Source of the DNA: Bradyrhizobium rifense | Lineage (GTDB): Bacteria > Pseudomonadota > Alphaproteobacteria > Rhizobiales > Xanthobacteraceae | Direction: 5' to 3' | NCBI RefSeq assembly: GCF_008123425.1 | Contig: NZ_VSSS01000025.1 | Span: 65,587 to 129,586, forward strand | Length of the DNA: 64,000 bases | In this document: one piece after another, positions 1 through 8,676 of the stretch | Position numbering within the stretch: the first letter of the stretch is position 1 | Layout: each line of letters opens with the position of its first letter | Notes under the pieces: model-generated | What the model was told of the DNA's origin: nothing | Seen by the model: only the letters and a program-made list of their open reading frames with translations | Databases searched by the model: none | Program-made: the position numbers and the translations under genes

Positions 1-1141
1 TGTCAGCGAGCGCAAAGGTGACGGCTTCCGCCATGATTAGCCCGTGCGTCGCATCGAGATTGCTGCGCATGCGCGCCGCATCGACGTCCAGCCCTTCGGC
101 AATGTCCACGATGGCCGCAAGCGCGCCCGAGGTGACCAGCATCAATTGCGGCAGCGTCGGCCATTCCGCGTGCCAGGGCCCGGCGCTGCGCTCGTGGTCC
201 TGCACCTGGGCCGCAAAAATCGTCGCGGCGAGTTGCGGCGCCATGGTCGCGCAGCCAAGCGCGCTTGCGGCCGCGACCGGGTTGCGCTTGTGCGGCATGG
301 TCGACGAGCCGCCGCGGCCCTCGCCAGCGGGCTCGAACGCTTCTCCGACATCGGTCTGCATCATCAGCGAGACGTCGCGCGCAATCTTGCCGCAGCTTCC
401 GGCGAGAATCGCGAAGCTTGAAGCGGCCTCCGCGATGCGGTCGCGATGGGTGTGCCAGGGCGCTTCGGGCAGCGGCAGGTTCAGCTCCTGCGCCAGCCGT
501 TCGGCCACCGCGAGCCCGTTGTTGCCGAGGGCTGCGAGCGTGCCGGCGGCGCCGCCGAATTGTAGCGCAAGGCCCTCGCGGCGGAGCCGCCGCAGGCGGC
601 AGCGGGCGCGGGCGAGGCTCGAGGCGTATTCGGCAGCCTTCAGCCCGAATGGCATCGGCAGCGCGTGCTGAAGCCAGGTCCGTGCCACCATCGCGGTATT
701 GCGATGGGCGCGGGCAAGTGTCGCAAAGCCCTTGATGGCGCGGCTGAGATCGGCGTCCAGCGCATCGATTGCTGCGCGAAGCGTGAGCATGGTCGCGGTG
801 TCGATGACGTCCTGGCTGGTGGCACCCCAATGCACATAGCGCGCAGCCTCGCTGTCGGCCTTGCCGACATTCGCGGTCAGCACCTTGACCAGGGGGATCG
901 CGAGATTGCCCGACCGGGTCGCGGCCTCGGCCAGCGCGGCCATGTCGAAGGTGTCAGCCTTGCAGGCGGCTTCGATCGGGCCCACTGCGGATGCGGGAAT
1001 CACACCCGCGGCGGCCTCGGCCCGGGCCAGGGCTGCCTCGAAATCGAGCATGTTTTGCAGGGTGGACCGGTCATCGCAGACGGCGCGCATGGCTGCACTC
1101 GACAGCATCGGCGCAAGCAGGGGGGAGAGGGCTGTGCTCAT
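1..1141 (-). CDS. pcaB: 3-carboxy-cis,cis-muconate cycloisomerase, 3' end outside window
   Basis: PcaB cycloisomerises 3-carboxy-cis,cis-muconate in the protocatechuate branch of the beta-ketoadipate pathway (cytoplasmic, fumarase/argininosuccinate-lyase superfamily). The frame reads from the ATG at 1141 to the window edge with no stop, giving about 380 residues of an expected 450 or so. The superfamily signature GSSTMPHKRNP falls at about residues 278-288, preceded by a QTDVGEAFEP segment. N-terminal residues look complete (MSTALSPLLAPMLS). No other pca gene is visible; the rest of the pathway would lie to the left. It is divergent from coxG across a 185-bp gap. The family is clear; substrate assignment to PcaB rather than adenylosuccinate lyase rests on overall resemblance. 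Confidence 0.85.
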   Translation of the reverse strand, partial: MSTALSPLLAPMLSSAAMRAVCDDRSTLQNMLDFEAALARAEAAAGVIPASAVGPIEAACKADTFDMAALAEAATRSGNLAIPLVKVLTANVGKADSEAARYVHWGATSQDVIDTATMLTLRAAIDALDADLSRAIKGFATLARAHRNTAMVARTWLQHALPMPFGLKAAEYASSLARARCRLRRLRREGLALQFGGAAGTLAALGNNGLAVAERLAQELNLPLPEAPWHTHRDRIAEAASSFAILAGSCGKIARDVSLMMQTDVGEAFEPAGEGRGGSSTMPHKRNPVAAASALGCATMAPQLAATIFAAQVQDHERSAGPWHAEWPTLPQLMLVTSGALAAIVDIAEGLDVDAARMRSNLDATHGLIMAEAVTFALAD

Positions 1142-1326
1142 GTTGCGCTGGACCTAATCACCATGCTTCGGCTCTGCCAATCCCTGACCGACCGCACAAG
1201 GCATTTTGCAGGTGCGAATATGCATTGCACGTGACCGGGGGCTGCCCTTTCCTTTGCGGCCTCCGTGCGTTACTTGAGCAATGTTATTCTGATGCGATCC
1301 AAGTTCGATATCCCCGGAGGCACCCC

Positions 1327-1773
1327 ATGGCCATGACAATGAACGGCGAAGTCCAGCTTGCGGCGCCGCGCGAGGCCGTGTGGGAAAAGCTCAACGACCC
1401 CGCGGTGCTGAAGGCCTGCATCCCCGGCTGCGAGGAGCTGGAGAGGACCGACGACGGCGGTTTTCGCGCAACGGCGAAGATGAAGGTCGGCCCGGTCTCG
1501 GCGCGCTTCAAAGGCAAGGTCACGCTGAGCGATCTCGACCCGCCGAACGGCTACAAGATATCGGGCGAAGGCGAGGGCGGTGTGGCCGGCTTTGCCAAGG
1601 GCGGCGCGGTGGTCAAGCTCGCGGAGAAGGACGGCGGCACGCTGCTGTCCTACGAGGTCGAGGCGCAGATCGGCGGCAAGTTGGCGCAGCTCGGGCAGCG
1701 CCTGATCAACGGCACCGCCAAGAAGCTGGCCGATGAGTTTTTCGCGAATTTCGCCAAGGCGGTACAGGGCTGA
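1327..1773 (+). CDS. coxG: CoxG-like carbon monoxide dehydrogenase subunit G (SRPBCC fold)
   Basis: A 148-residue START/SRPBCC-fold protein of the CoxG family, associated with maturation or membrane attachment of CO dehydrogenase and related molybdo-hydroxylases. The start MAMTMNGEVQLAAPREAVW is typical of the family, as is the Gly-rich stretch near residues 78-95. ATG at 1327 is chosen over upstream in-frame starts because CGGAGG at 1315-1320 gives a good ribosome binding site and the family begins here. It heads the cox cluster, 138 bp ahead of coxS. CoxG genes usually lie at the end of cox operons, so the leading position is a rearrangement. Confidence 0.85.
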   Translation: MAMTMNGEVQLAAPREAVWEKLNDPAVLKACIPGCEELERTDDGGFRATAKMKVGPVSARFKGKVTLSDLDPPNGYKISGEGEGGVAGFAKGGAVVKLAEKDGGTLLSYEVEAQIGGKLAQLGQRLINGTAKKLADEFFANFAKAVQG

Positions 1774-1815
1774 ACGTCCTCGCTTTCGTCATGGCACGTT
1801 GCGCCCGGGGCAATG

Positions 1816-1844
1816 TTGCCCCCGGCCATAATGGCCCATATGAT
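1816..1844 (+). promoter_or_regulatory. Candidate sigma70-type promoter for the coxS operon
   Basis: TTGCCC at 1816-1821 and TATGAT at 1839-1844 are separated by 17 bp, in the 138-bp gap between coxG and coxS. Two short dyads (GGCCAT-A-ATGGCC at 1824-1836 and CCCAT-ATG-ATGGG at 1836-1848) overlap the -10 element and could be operator sequence. An AT-rich tract follows (1851-1866). This suggests coxS onward can be transcribed separately from coxG. Prediction from sequence only. Confidence 0.4.
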
Positions 1845-1911
1845 GGGTTGGAATAATTATAAAAAAGAACCGCTTCGACGGGACCCGTCGGGGCGCTGAT
1901 AGAGAGTGCTT

Positions 1912-2397
<486 letters not shown>

Positions 2398-2430
2398 CCC
2401 GCGCACGCATCCCGCGATCAGGACACCCCC

Positions 2431-3237
2431 ATGTACGAATTCAAATACCATCGCCCCGGGACCGTGCGGCAGGCTGCCAACCTCCTGGTGAAGAACGAAG
2501 ACGCCAAGCTGGTCGCCGGCGGTCACACGCTGATTCCCGTCATGAAGCAGCGGCTCGCAAGCCCCCCGCATCTGGTCGACCTCTCCCATATCGAGGGGCT
2601 CAACACGATCGAGATGAAGGGCCGTTCGCTGGTGATCGGCGCCACCGCCAAGCACGCCGAGGTCGCGACCTCCGCCATCGTCGGCGAGGCGATTCCGGCA
2701 CTGGCCAATCTCGCCAGCCAAATCGGCGATCCCGCCGTGCGCCACAAGGGCACGATCGGCGGCTCGCTCGCCAACAACGATCCGACCGCGGATTATCCGG
2801 CCGCAGTCCTCGCACTCGGCGCGACCATCGTCACCAACAAGCGCCGCCTCAAGGCCGAGGAGTATTTCCAGGGCCTGTTCACGACTGCGCTCGAAGCCGA
2901 CGAGATCATCACCAAGGTGATGTTCCCGCTGCCGAAGAAGGCGGCCTACATCAAGTTCCGCAACCAGGCCTCGCGCTATGCGCTGGTCGGCGTGTTCGTG
3001 GCGCGGCGTCCGTCGGACGTCCGCGTTGCCGTGACCGGTGCGGGCTCGGACGGCGTGTTCCGCGTCGAGGCCTTCGAGGAAGCGCTGAAGAAGCGGTTCG
3101 CGTCGAAGGTGCTCGATGGCATCGAGGTGCCGGCGGAAGGGCTGAACAGCGACATTCACGGCAGCGCCGAATACCGCGCGCATCTTATCGGCGTGCTGAC
3201 GCGGCGCGCCCTCGATGCCGCCAATGCCAAGGAATGA
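2431..3237 (+). CDS. coxM: Molybdo-hydroxylase medium subunit, FAD-binding (CoxM-like)
   Basis: A 268-residue FAD-binding subunit. AGGHTLIPVMKQRL at about residues 29-42 and TIGGSLANNDPTADYP at about 108-123 are the two flavin-binding segments of the CoxM/CutM family. It starts MYEFKYHRPGTVRQA, usual for the family, and is slightly shorter than typical (about 285-290). It lies between coxS and coxD. The catalytic large subunit that should join CoxS and CoxM is absent here. Confidence 0.9.
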   Translation: MYEFKYHRPGTVRQAANLLVKNEDAKLVAGGHTLIPVMKQRLASPPHLVDLSHIEGLNTIEMKGRSLVIGATAKHAEVATSAIVGEAIPALANLASQIGDPAVRHKGTIGGSLANNDPTADYPAAVLALGATIVTNKRRLKAEEYFQGLFTTALEADEIITKVMFPLPKKAAYIKFRNQASRYALVGVFVARRPSDVRVAVTGAGSDGVFRVEAFEEALKKRFASKVLDGIEVPAEGLNSDIHGSAEYRAHLIGVLTRRALDAANAKE

Positions 3238-3298
3238 TGGGCCTCATCAACTGGCCCAATACTTGCCCCGTTGAGGGCGCAAACGAGACTGGCCTTTC

Positions 3299-4207
3299 AT
3301 GACTTCAGCGACCTTGCCGGCATCGGTCGATGCGATGCTCGAACTTTTGACCTCGCGCGGCTATCTCGCCGAGCGGTCGCTGGCGACGGTGACGTATCTC
3401 TCGCTGCGTATGGGGCGGCCGCTGTTTCTCGAAGGCGAGGCCGGCGTCGGCAAGACCGAGATCGCAAAGGTGCTGTCGGCGGCGCTGGGGCGGAAGCTGA
3501 TCCGCCTGCAGTGCTACGAAGGCCTCGACGTCTCCTCCGCGGTCTATGAGTGGAATAGCGCCGCGCAGATGATCGCGATCCGGATGGCGGAAGCCGCCGG
3601 CGACACCGACCGCGACCAGCTCTCGAGCGACATCTTTGCCGACCGCTACATGATCAAGCGGCCGCTGCTGCAGGCGCTGGAGCCCGACGTCGCCGGTCCG
3701 CCGGTGCTGCTGATCGACGAGCTCGACCGCGCCGACGAAGCGTTCGAAGCGTATCTCCTGGAAATCCTCAGCGACTTCCAGGTGACGATCCCCGAATTCG
3801 GCACCGTGAAGGCGCCGCATCCGCCGATCGTCATCATCACCTCCAACCGCACCCGCGAGATTCACGACGCGCTGAAGCGGCGCTGTCTCTATCACTGGGT
3901 CGATTATCCCGCCGCCGATCGCGAGCTCGCGATCGTCAAGTCGCGCGTGCCCGGCATCTCGGCTAAGCTGTCGCAGCAGGTCGTGCGCTTCGTGCAGGCG
4001 CTGCGCAACCAGGACTTCTACAAGTCGCCCGGTGTCGCCGAGACCATCGACTGGGCCACCGCTCTGTCCGAGCTCGACGCCCGCTCGCTGACCCCGCAAG
4101 TGGTCGGTGACACGCTGGGCGCGCTGCTCAAGTACCAGGACGACATCACCCGGATGCAGGGCGACACCTTGCAGAAGGTGCTGAAGGAAGCGACGAGCGA
4201 GAATTGA
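3299..4207 (+). CDS. coxD: MoxR-type AAA+ ATPase (CoxD)
   Basis: A 302-residue AAA+ ATPase of the MoxR/CoxD group, known in CO dehydrogenase systems for maturing the Mo-Cu active site. Walker A is GEAGVGKT at 46-53, Walker B is VLLIDE at 136-141 followed by LDRAD, and sensor-1 is IITSNRTRE near 178-186. It sits 61 bp after coxM and 63 bp before the VWA partner coxE; MoxR ATPases commonly pair with VWA proteins. It works in the cytoplasm or at the inner membrane face. Confidence 0.9.
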   Translation: MTSATLPASVDAMLELLTSRGYLAERSLATVTYLSLRMGRPLFLEGEAGVGKTEIAKVLSAALGRKLIRLQCYEGLDVSSAVYEWNSAAQMIAIRMAEAAGDTDRDQLSSDIFADRYMIKRPLLQALEPDVAGPPVLLIDELDRADEAFEAYLLEILSDFQVTIPEFGTVKAPHPPIVIITSNRTREIHDALKRRCLYHWVDYPAADRELAIVKSRVPGISAKLSQQVVRFVQALRNQDFYKSPGVAETIDWATALSELDARSLTPQVVGDTLGALLKYQDDITRMQGDTLQKVLKEATSEN

Positions 4208-4270
4208 TCTCGCGTCACGACTGAGCTCGTCATCGGCGCGTCGCGACGGGACGAGTGAGAGTGCTGAACG

Positions 4271-5473
4271 ATGGCCATCAACCACCTTGCGCCTGAGCAG
4301 ACCGAGCAGTTCGCCGACAATATCGTCGGCTTTGCGCGTGCGCTGCGTGCGACCGGCATGCCGGTCGGGCCGGGCGCGGTGATCGATGCCATGAACGCGC
4401 TTCAGGTGATCGACATCGGCAGCCGCGCCGACGTCTTCACGACGCTCGAGTCGATCTTCGTCATGCGCCACGAGCATGCGCTGATATTCAAGCAGGCCTT
4501 CAACCTGTTCTTCCGCGCCTCCGAAGAGTGGAAGCACATGCTCGATTCGGTGCCGTTGCCGGATGGCGCCAAGAAGAAGCCGCCGGCCGCCTCGCGTCGC
4601 GTTCAGGAAGCGATGTCGCAGCCGCGGATGACGGAGACGCCGCAGCACCAGGAGCAGGATCTGCGCCTGTCGGTCTCCGACAAGGAAATCCTTCAGAAGA
4701 AGGATTTTGCGCAGATGAGCGCAGCCGAGATCGCCGAGGCGCTTCGTGCCATCGAGATGATGCGGCTGCCGCAGGCGGAACTGTTGACGCGCCGGCACCA
4801 GCCCACTCCGCGCGGCCTGCGGCTCGACATGCGCCGCACACTGCGCGCGTCGTTGCGCACCGGCGGAGACATCATCGACATCCATCGCCTGGGACGGATC
4901 GAGAAGCCGGCCCCGATCGTGGCGCTCCTCGACATCTCCGGCTCGATGAGCGAGTACACCCGCCTGTTCCTGCATTTCCTTCACGCTGTCGGCGACGCGC
5001 GTAAACGCGTCTCGGTGTTCCTGTTCGGCACGCGCCTGACCAATGTGACACGCGCGCTGCGCCAGCGCGATCCCGACGAGGCGCTGGCAAGCTGCTCGGC
5101 GGCTGTCGAGGACTGGGCCGGCGGCACGCGGATCTCGGCCTCGCTGCACAACTTCAACAAATTGTGGGCGCGGCGGGTGCTGAGCCAGGGCGCCATCGTG
5201 CTCCTGATCTCCGACGGGCTGGAGCGGGAGGCCGATTCCAAGCTCGCCTTCGAGATGGACCGGCTGCACCGATCCTGCCGGCGGCTGATCTGGCTGAACC
5301 CGCTTCTGCGGTTCGGCGGCTTCGAAGCCAAGGCCCAGGGCATCAAAATGATGCTCCCACACGTTGACGAATTCCGCCCGGTACATAATTTGAGTTCGAT
5401 CCAGGAGCTGATCAAAACGCTCTCCGGGCCGCTGCCGCCGCATCACCGCAGCCTGATCCGCTCCGTAGCTTGA
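4271..5473 (+). CDS. coxE: VWA-domain protein CoxE
   Basis: A 400-residue protein with a C-terminal von Willebrand A-like domain (about 215-390). The metal-ion-dependent adhesion site DISGS is at 221-225. The N-terminal half is helical and charged, with a Lys/Pro-rich linker near 98-120. It is the usual partner of the CoxD ATPase in molybdo-hydroxylase maturation. ATG at 4271 is preceded by GAGAGTGCTGAACG, a moderate ribosome binding site. XdhC-type genes follow 10 bp downstream, so coxE is probably cotranscribed with them. Confidence 0.9.
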   Translation: MAINHLAPEQTEQFADNIVGFARALRATGMPVGPGAVIDAMNALQVIDIGSRADVFTTLESIFVMRHEHALIFKQAFNLFFRASEEWKHMLDSVPLPDGAKKKPPAASRRVQEAMSQPRMTETPQHQEQDLRLSVSDKEILQKKDFAQMSAAEIAEALRAIEMMRLPQAELLTRRHQPTPRGLRLDMRRTLRASLRTGGDIIDIHRLGRIEKPAPIVALLDISGSMSEYTRLFLHFLHAVGDARKRVSVFLFGTRLTNVTRALRQRDPDEALASCSAAVEDWAGGTRISASLHNFNKLWARRVLSQGAIVLLISDGLEREADSKLAFEMDRLHRSCRRLIWLNPLLRFGGFEAKAQGIKMMLPHVDEFRPVHNLSSIQELIKTLSGPLPPHHRSLIRSVA

Positions 5474-5483
5474 GAGGCCAACC

Positions 5484-5807
5484 ATGCTCGATCGCGACGA
5501 GGATATCCTGAAGGCGGCGGAGGACTGGCAGAAGGCCGGCCGTGGCGTCGCGCTGGCAACCGTGGTGGAGACCTGGGGCTCGGCGCCGCGCCCGGCGGGA
5601 TCGAGCCTCGTGATCAACGACGAAGGCACATTCCTGGGCTCAGTCTCGGGCGGCTGTGTCGAGGGCGCTGTGGTCACCGAGGCCATGGACGTGATCGAGA
5701 GCGGCAAGCCGAAGATGCTCGAGTTCGGCGTCGCCGACGAGACCGCCTGGAATGTCGGTCTGTCCTGCGGCGGCACCATCCGCGTCTTCGTCGAGAAGGT
5801 CGGCTAG
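5484..5807 (+). CDS. XdhC/CoxI N-terminal domain protein
   Basis: A 107-residue protein that is only the N-terminal domain of the XdhC/CoxF family, which binds and inserts sulfurated molybdenum cofactor. Recognisable parts are VETWGSAPRPAGSSLVI (about 30-46), SVSGGCVEGAVV (54-65) and NVGLSCGGTIRVFVE (91-105). The conserved Cys residues in SGGCVEG and LSCGG are present. The Rossmann domain that normally follows in the same chain is a separate gene starting 2 bp after this stop, so the two subunits probably act together. Confidence 0.85.
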   Translation: MLDRDEDILKAAEDWQKAGRGVALATVVETWGSAPRPAGSSLVINDEGTFLGSVSGGCVEGAVVTEAMDVIESGKPKMLEFGVADETAWNVGLSCGGTIRVFVEKVG

Positions 5808-5809
5808 CC

Positions 5810-6511
5810 GTGAAGCTCGCAATCCTGCACGAACTCAATGCCGAGCGCGCCGCACGCCGGCCGGTCATTCTGGTGACCGACACCGAGAGCGGCGAGCAGC
5901 GCCTGGTGAAGGCCGGGGACTTCGCCAAGGATCCGCTGCGCGCCGAGCTGGACAAGCAGCTTCGCATGGGCAAGAGCGCCAATGTCGAAGCCGGCGGCAA
6001 AAAGCTGTTCTTCAACGTCTACGCGCCGACCGCAAAGCTCGTCATCATCGGCGCGGTCCATATCAGCCAGGCCCTCGCGCCGCTGGCACGCTCGCTCGGC
6101 TATGACGTCACCGTGGTTGACCCGCGCACGGCGTTTGCGAGCGCCGAGCGCTTCCCCGATATTCCCCTGGTCGCGGAGTGGCCGGACACGGCGCTGCCGC
6201 CGCTCAATGTCGACGCCTACACCGCCTTCGTCGCGGTGACGCACGATCCGAAGATCGACGATCCCGCGCTGCTGCACGCCTTCGAGCGCAACTGCTTCTA
6301 TATCGGTGCACTCGGCTCGCGGAAGACGCACGCCAAGCGTGGCGACCGGCTGCGGGCGCAGGGCGCCAGGGACACCGACATCGCGCGCATCCACGCGCCC
6401 ATCGGGCTTGCGATCGGCGCGGTCTCGCCGTCTGAAATTGCGGTGTCGATCATGGCCGAGATCACGGCGGTGCTTCGGCTACCGCCAAAAGAAAAAGAAG
6501 AAGCGGCATGA
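5810..6511 (+). CDS. XdhC family Rossmann-domain protein
   Basis: A 233-residue protein holding the C-terminal NAD(P)-type Rossmann domain of XdhC/CoxF proteins: KLVIIGAVHISQALAPLA at about 81-98, VTVVDPRTAFA at about 103-113 and YIGALGSRKTHAKR near 164-177. The start is GTG at 5810, two bases after the preceding stop. Its stop overlaps the next start by 4 bp (ATGA). It supplies molybdenum cofactor handling for the Cox-type hydroxylase with the separate N-terminal partner upstream. Confidence 0.85.
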   Translation: MKLAILHELNAERAARRPVILVTDTESGEQRLVKAGDFAKDPLRAELDKQLRMGKSANVEAGGKKLFFNVYAPTAKLVIIGAVHISQALAPLARSLGYDVTVVDPRTAFASAERFPDIPLVAEWPDTALPPLNVDAYTAFVAVTHDPKIDDPALLHAFERNCFYIGALGSRKTHAKRGDRLRAQGARDTDIARIHAPIGLAIGAVSPSEIAVSIMAEITAVLRLPPKEKEEAA

Positions 6512-8112
6512 AATTCGGCCCGGCGAGCCCCAAGGATGCGATCGGCGGGGTGACCGTCCACACCCTGCGCCAGGGTCCGCTGGTGCTGAAGAAAGGTACG
6601 ACGATCGGGCCTGCCGAGGTCGAGGCGCTGACGCGCGCCGGCATCAAGGACGTCGTCGTGGTGCGGATGGAGGCGGGCGACGTCTCCGAGGACGTCGCGG
6701 CTGCCAGCATCGCGCTTGCGATCGGCGGCGAGGGCATTCACGTCGAGCGCGCCTTCACCGGCCGCGCCAATCTGTTCGCCGCGCGCCCCGGTCTGCTGGT
6801 GATCGACCGCGCCGCGGTCGACCGCATCAACAACATCGACGAGGCCATCACCTTCGCCACGCTCGCCGCCTACAAGCCGGTGGTCGAAGGCGAGATGGTC
6901 GGCACCGTCAAGATCATCCCGTTCGGCGTCGAAGGCAATTTGCGCGATGCCGCGGTGAAGGCTGCAGGCAAGGATGTGCTCAGAATCGCGCCTTACGTGA
7001 TCAAGCGCGTCGGCGTGGTCTCGACACTGCTGCCGGGGCTCTCATCGAAGGTGGTCGACAAGACGCTGCGCGTCACCGCCGAGCGCCTCGCGCCGGCCGG
7101 CGCCAGCATCATCGCCGAGCGTCGCGTGCAGCACGACGAGCGCGCGCTGTCGGCGGCGATCAAGGAATTGCTCGCGCTCGGCGCCGAGCTCGTGATCGTG
7201 TTCGGGGCGTCCGCGATTGCCGATCGCCGCGACGTGATCCCGGCGGCCGTCACCGAGATCGGCGGCGAGATCGAGCATTTCGGCATGCCGGTCGATCCCG
7301 GCAATCTGCTTCTGATCGCGCGCGCCGGCAGCGTGCCGGTGCTGGGTGCGCCGGGCTGTGCGCGCTCGCCGGTCGAGAACGGTTTTGACTGGGTGCTGAT
7401 GCGGCTGCTCGCCGGCATCGAGGTGACGCGCTCCGAGCTGATGGGCATGGGCGTCGGCGGCCTCCTGATGGAGATCGTGACGCGGCCGCAGCCGCGCGCC
7501 AAGCCGGAGATCGAGGGCAACAGCCAGGTCGCCGCCATCGTGCTCGCGGCCGGACGCTCGACCCGCATGGGCGGACCGAACAAGCTGCTCGCCGAGCTCG
7601 ACGGCAAGAAGCTGGTGCGGATCGCGACCGAGCAGGCGCTGGCCTCCAAGGCCTCCGAGGTGATCGTCGTCACCGGCCATCAGACCGAGCTGGTCGAGCA
7701 GGCGCTCAAGGGTCTGAAGGTGCGTTTCGTCAAGAATCCGGATTTCGCGGGCGGCATCGCGAGCTCGGTCAAGGCCGGCATCGCGGCCGTCTCCGAAGCG
7801 AGCGACGGCGCGGTGGTCTGCCTCGGCGATATGCCGTTGATCGACGCCGGCCTGATCGATCGTCTCATCGACGGTTTTGCGCCGGACCGCGGCAATCTCA
7901 TCGTCGTGCCCGTCAGCGACGGCCGCCGCGGCAATCCCGTGCTGTGGTCGCGCCGCTTCTTCAAGGAGCTGATGACGCTCGACGGCGACATCGGCGCACG
8001 GCATTTGATCGCCAGGCACACGGAAGCGGTTGCCGAAGTGCCGGTGGACGGCGAGGGCGCCTTCCTCGACATCGACACGCCGCAGGCGCTGGAAGCGGCA
8101 AGACGCGGATGA
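6508..8112 (+). CDS. Molybdopterin-binding domain fused to MobA/MocA-like nucleotidyltransferase
   Basis: A 534-residue two-domain protein. Residues about 1-330 resemble the molybdopterin-binding MoeA/MogA fold (GVVSTLLPG, LVIVFGASAIADRRDVIP, MPVDPGNLLLIA). Residues about 343-534 are an NTP transferase with the loop VLAAGRSTRMGGPNK and later LGDMPLID, as in MocA/MobA enzymes that add CMP or GMP to the cofactor. It would load or tailor the Mo cofactor for the hydroxylase encoded upstream. ATGA overlap with the XdhC gene indicates translational coupling. CO dehydrogenases use the cytosine dinucleotide form, so cytidylyl transfer is the likelier activity. Confidence 0.85.
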   Translation: MKFGPASPKDAIGGVTVHTLRQGPLVLKKGTTIGPAEVEALTRAGIKDVVVVRMEAGDVSEDVAAASIALAIGGEGIHVERAFTGRANLFAARPGLLVIDRAAVDRINNIDEAITFATLAAYKPVVEGEMVGTVKIIPFGVEGNLRDAAVKAAGKDVLRIAPYVIKRVGVVSTLLPGLSSKVVDKTLRVTAERLAPAGASIIAERRVQHDERALSAAIKELLALGAELVIVFGASAIADRRDVIPAAVTEIGGEIEHFGMPVDPGNLLLIARAGSVPVLGAPGCARSPVENGFDWVLMRLLAGIEVTRSELMGMGVGGLLMEIVTRPQPRAKPEIEGNSQVAAIVLAAGRSTRMGGPNKLLAELDGKKLVRIATEQALASKASEVIVVTGHQTELVEQALKGLKVRFVKNPDFAGGIASSVKAGIAAVSEASDGAVVCLGDMPLIDAGLIDRLIDGFAPDRGNLIVVPVSDGRRGNPVLWSRRFFKELMTLDGDIGARHLIARHTEAVAEVPVDGEGAFLDIDTPQALEAARRG

Positions 8113-8140
8113 CGGTGTCGTCTCTGCGGTGGCACATTTG

Positions 8141-8169
8141 GTAGATTACGCTTCGCTAATCCGCCCTAC
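8141..8169. repeat. Dispersed palindromic repeat (GTAGATTACGCTTCGCTAATCC type)
   Basis: A 29-bp partial palindrome in the gap after the molybdopterin gene. It begins GTAGATTACGCTTCGCTAAT and ends CCGCCCTAC. It shares the core GCTTCGC and the GTAG/CTAC ends with the other interspersed repeats of this window. No coding capacity. Confidence 0.55.
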
Positions 8170-8270
8170 GGCACCACCTAATCGTCCCGATTTCAACCCC
8201 TCGTTCACCATCTGGAAACGGTCCCGCGCTTAGAGTCCTCTCCACCTGCCTTGGGGGGAGGGGCTTTTCC

Positions 8271-8660
8271 ATGGTTTCGAACGTCGTCGCGCGCCGCTGC
8301 GCGATGTTTTTCTTTGCGCTGTCGGTTTGTGTCGCCGGCGCCCGTCATATGACCGAAGCCCATGCGGCCGGCGCGTTTGCCGTCGGCAAGTGCGGCGCCT
8401 ACGGCCAGGCCTATGATTATGGTGCCGAGCACGAAGCGCGCGCCGCTGCACAGAGGCAGTGCAAGGGCGATTGCGCGACCGTGACGATGAAGCGCGCCTG
8501 TGCGGCGATGTCGGTCGACATGGCCAACCCCTGCGGCGCCTATGGCTATGCCGTGAAGCCGAAGATCTCGGCCACGCTTAATGCCGCGACGCGCGAATGC
8601 TACAAATTTGGCGGCAAGGAATGCGTGATCCGCGCCTGGGCCTGCGACGCCAAAGGCTAA
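8271..8660 (+). CDS. Secreted DUF4189-like cysteine-rich protein
   Basis: A 129-residue protein with an N-terminal signal peptide (hydrophobic about 11-24, probable cleavage after ATEAHA-like Ala near 32). The mature part has several Cys (KCGAYG, QCKGDC, RACAAM, NPCGAYGY, RECYKF, KECVIRAWAC), suggesting disulfides in the periplasm. The GAYGY and A-A-x-C-x-x-x-G-x-x-C spacing resemble the DUF4189 family. A strong ribosome binding site (GGGGGGAGGGG, 8253-8263) fixes the ATG. Function unknown. Confidence 0.7.
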   Translation: MVSNVVARRCAMFFFALSVCVAGARHMTEAHAAGAFAVGKCGAYGQAYDYGAEHEARAAAQRQCKGDCATVTMKRACAAMSVDMANPCGAYGYAVKPKISATLNAATRECYKFGGKECVIRAWACDAKG

Positions 8661-8676
8661 GCGCAGCCATCAAGGG

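Noticed and set aside
1799-1811. TGGCACGTTGC resembling a sigma54 promoter upstream of coxS
   Set aside because: The -24 and -12 elements are fused without the required spacer, so it cannot be a working sigma54 site; a sigma70 pair nearby is better.
1805-1823. Hairpin in the coxG-coxS gap as a terminator
   Set aside because: GGGGCAA/TTGCCCC has almost no loop and no T-run; more likely part of promoter or operator sequence.
3305-5779. An 824-residue open frame on the minus strand
   Set aside because: It is antisense to coxD-coxE-xdhC, Arg/His/Asp-rich with no recognisable domain; a GC-bias shadow of real genes.
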